In this document: in pieces, positions 55,739 to 60,583 of the stretch
Numbering within the stretch: the stretch's first letter is position 1
How the letters are laid out: each line of letters begins with the position of its first letter
Assembly: GCA_025526915.1 (NCBI GenBank)
Contig: JAHLKH010000172.1
Location: forward strand, 1-60,583
Direction of reading: 5' to 3'
Length of the DNA: 60,583 nt
From: Entophlyctis helioformis
Taxonomy: Eukaryota; Chytridiomycota; Chytridiomycetes; Chytridiales; Chytriomycetaceae
Notes under the pieces: generated by a model
Seen by the model: only the letters and a program-made list of their open reading frames with translations
Database searches by the model: none
Told to the model about the DNA's origin: nothing
Program-made: the position numbers and the translations under genes

Positions 55739-57674
55739 ATGCCCGAAAATAGCGAGTCCTCGAGCGGTACCGCACCCCGCCCTGGCGATGTCAACCCGTG
55801 GGTCAGTGCCGTCCTCGCCGATCTACCGTCACCTTTCCGCGTCGCCCGAGCGGCAGTCGCCAGCATGCGCGACAATGCTCTTCTGTTTGGCGGCGAGGCT
55901 GCACAGAGCCTGGTCCTCCTCGTGGATCAGGTCGCCTTTGACGAAGCCGCTAAGTACGTAGATCCGGCCATGTTGCTTCCGCCTCGGCCCTCGCTTTTAG
56001 CTTGCCTCCAGACCGCGATCACACGTGGCATGCCTGAGGCCAGCGTTACCGGCACGCACGATGCCGTACGTAGAGCCATCCTGGTCGCAATGTCTCACGG
56101 TCAGCCGGCCAGCGTAGTGCCCCAAGACCTATCCAACCAGAGCAACCCGCCTGCGCCAGCGATGACCGACACAGCTGCGACTTTGGCCAACACCATCACG
56201 CCTCATATTGCCATTGTTCCTCCCGTCGCGGCATCACCCTCTGTCGGGTTGTTTACCAATGCGCCCGTCATCGCGTCCGAAATCCGCTCGCCTGCTTCGC
56301 CCCACGCGTCTGTGCCAAGCCTGCCACCTCCCCCGCCCCATCTGCCAGCTGTCGGCACCGCTCCACCATCGGGCCAGACATCTGTGGCCCGCTCGGCTGA
56401 CACATCCTCCGGAAAAGCCGTCTTAAAAGTTCGCGACCTGGCCAAAACCATCAAAGATCTTCCCAAGTTCGACAGGTTGGCCGCAGACTCTACCGCCGTG
56501 TTCTACAGCTGCGTCGCAGCCTGGAACATGGCCCGTGAGGAGCAAGAATCGGTATCCGACCCCGACTTTATCCACGCCATTCGCTTCAGTGTGATCGAGG
56601 GCAAGACCCACAACGCCTTCAAGAGATTCCTACTCGACAAGCGCCAGGATGCCGTCAGAGACATCGTCTTCACCGACTACAATCTCTGGATCACGACCTT
56701 GACCAATTGTTTTGTCGCACCCACTCAATGCCGCGTTTCTACTGATCTCAGGAAGCGTCTCGCTACCTTTATGTACCGCCACTCCTTCGCCAGTTCCAAG
56801 GAAGGGCTGGCCGAGCTCGAAGAGACCGTGGAACTCCTCAGCGACCTGCCAGGCTCACTCCCCTGTTTAGAGATCCAGTCAGCGGCCTTCTATGTAGCAC
56901 TGGGCCTCCAGGCGGACTTGCCGGCTGGTCTCGGGCAGTGAGTATGCACGCAGGGGAACGGCGGGCAGACGACTACTTCATTGGGAGGCAGCACAGACCT
57001 GGTCTCGGGGCAGTGAGTATGCACGCAGGGGAACGGCGGGCAGACGACTGCAAGAACGGGGGAAACCAGAGCAGCCAGTGCAGCCCGACAATGTCTGTCC
57101 GGTCACGTGGGTCACGTGGATCACGTGGATCACGTGACCGCGACGAGCATCCGTTACATTCTATCTCGTTCACAAGGACAACCAGGTCGCCCTTAACCTC
57201 CTCATAACCTCCCTTGGCAGCATCCGCGACACCGACCCGGCGAAATGGTGGGCTACCTTCTTCCACAGCCTCGGTGATATCGCAGGCTACTCGCCGGCCA
57301 TCGACGCGACCCCCACGCCAATTCCCTCGACCACACCACCCCCACCATCCATTGGGAAACGCCCGCTCGAACTTGGACCCGACGACGTCCGCCACGTACT
57401 CACACCCAAGGCTCAGCGTACATCCTACGCCTCTGGCTCCAACATCCAGGCGGGCTCGTCCCAAACCCCGTACATCCACCTCCCAGACGCGGTACGCGGA
57501 AAGAAACTGTGTGACAACTGCAGCGGAGACCACTTCCGCAACTTCTGTACCCTCCCGTCCGACAACGAGGTCTCCAATGCCAACAAGGACGTCCGCCTCG
57601 GCCGAGTCCACCCCTCCAACCGCCTGTTCCGCACCGCCAACAATCTTAAGGGCCACCGCGCCGTGTCCACCTGA
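55739..57674 (+). pseudogene. gag: Gag of the second Ty3 element, interrupted by a solo LTR
   Basis: ATG at 55739 (MPENSESSSG). The first part runs to 56892 and the second from 57164 to the stop at 57674; joined without the LTR and one TTCTA, the frame is continuous. A Pro-rich middle is followed by a capsid-like helical region (about 56450-57290: LPKFDRLAADSTAVFYSCV, KWWATFFHSLGDIAG). A zinc knuckle CDNCSGDHFRNFC has spacing CX2CX3HX4C, one residue shorter than the usual CCHC. Confidence 0.8.
56893..57158 (-). mobile_element. Solo LTR inside gag of the second Ty3 element
   Basis: A 266-bp inverted relative of the first element's LTR: starts TGTAGCACTGGGCC, ends GCATCCGTTACA. It has CACGTG palindromes at 57104-57137 and the internal duplication. 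Flanked by the 5-bp duplication TTCTA (56888-56892 and 57159-57163). Confidence 0.95.
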
Positions 57675-57882
57675 CTTGGAGGGCGCGCTTCAAACAACAC
57701 GACCTCGGGCCGCGACACTCTGCCTCCCCCCGCCGTCGATACACCAAGCGCACAGCCCTCTAAACCACCGGACCCTCTTCCGTTCATCCCGTCCCGCCCG
57801 TCGCTACCCGACGAGATCTCGCTGGCCACGCGGCTTTCCCTACCCAATAGCCACCAAGACCTACCCATCCGCCCTGACGATC

Positions 57883-58556
57883 CACTACCTGCTGCCGTTG
57901 TGCACCAGGATGCGTGCGAGAGTCATCCCGTTTCCGTCCTTCTGAGTTACCGTGGGTTCCTCCCACACTCAGCTGTTGCGTTGGCACTCCCTGTGCTGAC
58001 CACCCGGCCTTGACAGACCCACTACCTGCTGCCGTTGTGCACCAGGATGCGTGCGAGAGTCATCCCGGTTCTGTCCTTCTGAGTTACGGTGGGTTCCTCC
58101 CACACTCAGCTGTTGCGTTGGCACTCCCTGTGCTGACCACCCGGCCTTGACAGACCCACTACCTGCTGCCGTTGTGCACCAGGATGCGTGCGAGAGTCAT
58201 CCCGGTTCCGTCCTTCTGAGTTACGGTGGGTTCCTCCCACACTCAGCTGTTGCGTTGGCACTCCCTGTGCTGACCACCCGGCCTTGACAGACCCACTACC
58301 TGCTGCCGTTGTGCACCAGGATGCGTGCGAGAGTCATCCCGGTTCTGTCCTTCTGAGTTACGGTGGGTTCCTCCCACACTCAGCTGTTGCGTTGGCACTC
58401 CCTGTGCTGACCACCCGGCCTTGACAGACCCACTACCTGCTGCCGTTGTGCACCAGGATGCGTGCGAGAGTCATCCCGGTTCCGTCCTTCTGAGTTACGA
58501 CCCACTACCTGCTGCCGTTGTGCACCAGGATGCGTGCGAGAGCCATCCCGGTTCCA
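57883..58556. repeat. 137-bp tandem repeat in the gag-pol linker
   Basis: Full units start at 57883, 58020, 58157 and 58294. A fifth, shortened unit (58431) and a partial sixth (58503) follow. The copies are nearly identical. The period is not a multiple of three and each full unit brings in an in-frame TGA (RP-stop), so the reading PLPAAVVHQDACESHP that enters the array cannot pass through it. Confidence 0.95.
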
Positions 58557-58966
58557 GTAGCCAGAACAATGGGGCATCCCGCCCAGTCTCCCACACGTCC
58601 CTCTTCATCGAAAACATCCTCAACATGGACGACGGCGACGAGATCATCGACGCGGCCGCCTCGTCCAGCGTCTCCTCCGACAGCGTCCCGTCTCTCCTCG
58701 GCTCGTCCGCTTCGCCCTCCACGACCAGTGCCAGCTCTCCCTCTAACAAGGTAGCTTCCGGAGAGGACATCGCGATGCCAGATGGGCGTCCATCTCCAGC
58801 CCCACCCCGTCCATCTCAAGCATGACCACGCAGGGCACCACGTCGCCCATCAACCCAACTGCCTTTGACATGGCCGTCGACAGATGGCCGAGACGGCCGA
58901 CGATAGCAGCTATGCCTCCATGCTCTCGTCTGCCCAGGTGCTCTTCCCGACAGCTGCGATCCAGTC

Positions 58967-60583
58967 ATGACGGACATCACCGTGCCTCCCTTGTTGCCTG
59001 TCTCATCGTCCGCATCGTCCACGCAGTCCCGCCTTAGCGGCCCGTACAGACGTCGCACGCATCACGCCAACCGCGCTGTGCACAGGTCAGAAGCAAGGGC
59101 TCCCGCCGGCAACAACCCGGCCCATTCGGCGCGCTACTGGTCATCCCTCAGTGAGGCCGACAGAGAGGAAGCGCGTCCTAGCCTGTCGTGCCATTCCCGC
59201 CTGACGGCCGCCTCCATCCACGTGATCGTCAGTTCACTCAGGACTGGCGGCGTTGGAACCCCAGCCATTCTCGACTCCGGCTCCGGACCATCGATCATTA
59301 TGCGCTCTCTGTGCGATGCCATCGGCGCCAAAGTATCCGATCTGTCCGTACCCGTCCATCTCGCGGGCTTGACGGCCGACAACCGTGCCACCCCAGAAGG
59401 CACCGCGCTGATCAAGATCAAGGCGGGCTCCCGCACCTCCTGGATCACCGCATTCGTTGTCAAGGAGTCGCAGTTCGGGCTGATCCTCGGCACCAACTGG
59501 CTCAAGGCATCAAAGGCGACCCTCAACTTTGAGAAGGAGACCGTGACGTTCATCGAACCAGCATCCACCATCCGGTTCTCGGTCAAGAGAGACTCGGACA
59601 CCCGTCGCGAGTTTCCCTTGCACGCGACTAGAGACATCCTCATAGAGTCCCCCGAGATGGCGCACGTCCTGATCCCTGCTGCCCTCCCTCGCCGCCTCCT
59701 TGGCTACGCCCACAACCTGGAGGTCATGATCGGCCCCTACCGATCTGCTACCGGAGTTCAAGAGTTGGTCGCAGCCAAAGGTCCAGACATCCTCAACATA
59801 TCCAAACCCGTCAACGTCAGTTGCCTCTGGTCACCCGACGTTTCAGTCCGCGAGCCCGGACAGCCTGTCACGATCAAGAAAGGCACACGTGTCGGCACGG
59901 CCGTCGAGTGCCAGCACATCCAGTTCATGGCGGTCCTCGGCATGTCCCTCGACCCCCTCTCCGAGGAAGAGAAAGCAGACCTGGCCGCCGACCTGGCCGA
60001 CCTGCCCAAGGAGTGGCTGGACAACGACGGCTGGCCGCCCGGCTACGTCCCGCTGAAGCCCGACTCGGAACCTGGTGGGCTCACGGCAGACCAGATCGCA
60101 CAGCTCAAGCACGTGCTCGCTCTGCAGTTCAAGGCGTTCAGTCTAGATCCGTCCAAGCCAGGCTCAACCAACGTCCTCCAGGCGACGATTGACACTGGCG
60201 ACAGCCCACCCGTTGCCGCTCGGACACAGCGGTTCAATGGGCCGACCCGCATTCGTGTTATGGAGTTGACTCAAGCCATGCTGGACGACGACATCATCGA
60301 GCAGTCCTTCAGCCCATGGTCGTCTCCGATTGTCTTGGTTCGGAAGAAGGATGGCCAGATCCGATTCTGCGTCGACTACCGCCGCCTCAACATGGTCACC
60401 AAGGCGGACGTGTTCCCAATGCCACGCATCGACGACACGCTGGACGCCCTCTCTGGCAGCACCATCTTCTCAGCCATCGACCTCAATGCTGGTTTCTGGC
60501 AGATCAACATGGACCCAAAGGACAAGGAGAAGACCACGTTCGCTACCCCCACGGGTCTCTACCAGTTCAAGCGCATGCCATTC
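58967..60583 (+). CDS. pol: Pol of the second Ty3 element (protease, reverse transcriptase), partial
   Basis: ATG at 58967 (MTDITVPPLL) opens a frame that is still open at the window end. Aspartic protease: AILDSGSGPSIIM with LILGTNWLK. Then a linker and the reverse transcriptase start: IEQSFSPWSSPIVLVRKKDG, RFCVDYRRLNMVT, FSAIDLNAGFWQI, TGLYQFKRMPF. The catalytic box and everything beyond are outside the window. The frame looks intact so far. Confidence 0.92.
   Translation, partial: MTDITVPPLLPVSSSASSTQSRLSGPYRRRTHHANRAVHRSEARAPAGNNPAHSARYWSSLSEADREEARPSLSCHSRLTAASIHVIVSSLRTGGVGTPAILDSGSGPSIIMRSLCDAIGAKVSDLSVPVHLAGLTADNRATPEGTALIKIKAGSRTSWITAFVVKESQFGLILGTNWLKASKATLNFEKETVTFIEPASTIRFSVKRDSDTRREFPLHATRDILIESPEMAHVLIPAALPRRLLGYAHNLEVMIGPYRSATGVQELVAAKGPDILNISKPVNVSCLWSPDVSVREPGQPVTIKKGTRVGTAVECQHIQFMAVLGMSLDPLSEEEKADLAADLADLPKEWLDNDGWPPGYVPLKPDSEPGGLTADQIAQLKHVLALQFKAFSLDPSKPGSTNVLQATIDTGDSPPVAARTQRFNGPTRIRVMELTQAMLDDDIIEQSFSPWSSPIVLVRKKDGQIRFCVDYRRLNMVTKADVFPMPRIDDTLDALSGSTIFSAIDLNAGFWQINMDPKDKEKTTFATPTGLYQFKRMPF

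Larger units (their letters stand above)
55556..60583 (+). mobile_element. Second Ty3/gypsy retrotransposon, runs off the window
   Basis: Gag with a zinc knuckle, then a linker with a tandem repeat, protease and reverse transcriptase, cut by the window end. It belongs to a different lineage from the first element: protease LDSGSGPS and RT CVDYRRLN differ clearly from LVDTGSSAN and VIDYRGLN. The left boundary is approximate. Confidence 0.8.

Noticed and set aside
57883..58556. 137-bp repeats considered as a CRISPR array or LTR fragments
   Set aside because: Head-to-tail units without spacers, lacking TG...CA ends; a minisatellite within the linker.

Overview
The window looks like nuclear DNA of an early-diverging, chytrid-type fungus. 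It carries a complete fungal translation elongation factor 3 gene. Its genes are compact and have many introns of roughly 40-200 nt with CTAAC/CTGAC-like branch points and CAG acceptors. It also has a fungal-type 2-oxodicarboxylate carrier, chromovirus retrotransposons and Fanzor (eukaryotic TnpB) genes. The organism call is inference; no rRNA or tRNA marker was recognised. Several long reading frames are broken by single-base indels, some in homopolymers and one pair inside an element whose two LTRs are identical. Residual long-read assembly error is therefore a real alternative to gene decay.

Layout. 1-10.5 kb: a transposase-like gene cut by the window edge and split by a full-length Ty3/gypsy chromovirus (1317-8041, identical 257-bp LTRs, 5-bp target duplication AGGGG). 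10.5-19.8 kb: a coiled-coil gene, a three-exon gene for an about 1,120-residue protein with ankyrin-like motifs, and a second, damaged copy of the coiled-coil gene on a 2.1-kb direct duplication. 20.0-21.1 kb: a RASSF-like gene (RA plus SARAH) behind four 28-bp repeats that each hold a CCAAT box, with a small divergent reading frame on the other side. 22.2-29.7 kb: a very large intron-rich gene joining an XPG/FEN1-like nuclease domain to a Fanzor RuvC/zinc-ribbon nuclease, ending in a conserved non-coding right end. 29.9-48 kb: ordinary cellular genes, namely the carrier (+), then on the minus strand a small unknown protein, a USP25/28-like protein that has lost its catalytic cysteine, eEF3, a Mei2-like RRM protein and a trihelix-type DNA-binding protein. 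48.4-55.6 kb: a second, inverted, 5'-truncated copy of the XPG-Fanzor element, interrupted by a solo LTR. 55.6-60.6 kb: a second Ty3/gypsy element that runs off the window, hit by another solo LTR and by a 137-bp tandem repeat.

The most unusual object is the XPG-Fanzor gene. Two diverged copies keep the same domain order and several of the same intron positions. They also share about 200 bp of non-coding sequence from the stop codon to the element end, which is where Fanzor/TnpB elements encode their guide RNA. Their right ends face each other across about 18.7 kb of cellular genes. I infer an RNA-guided element carrying an extra structure-specific nuclease module.
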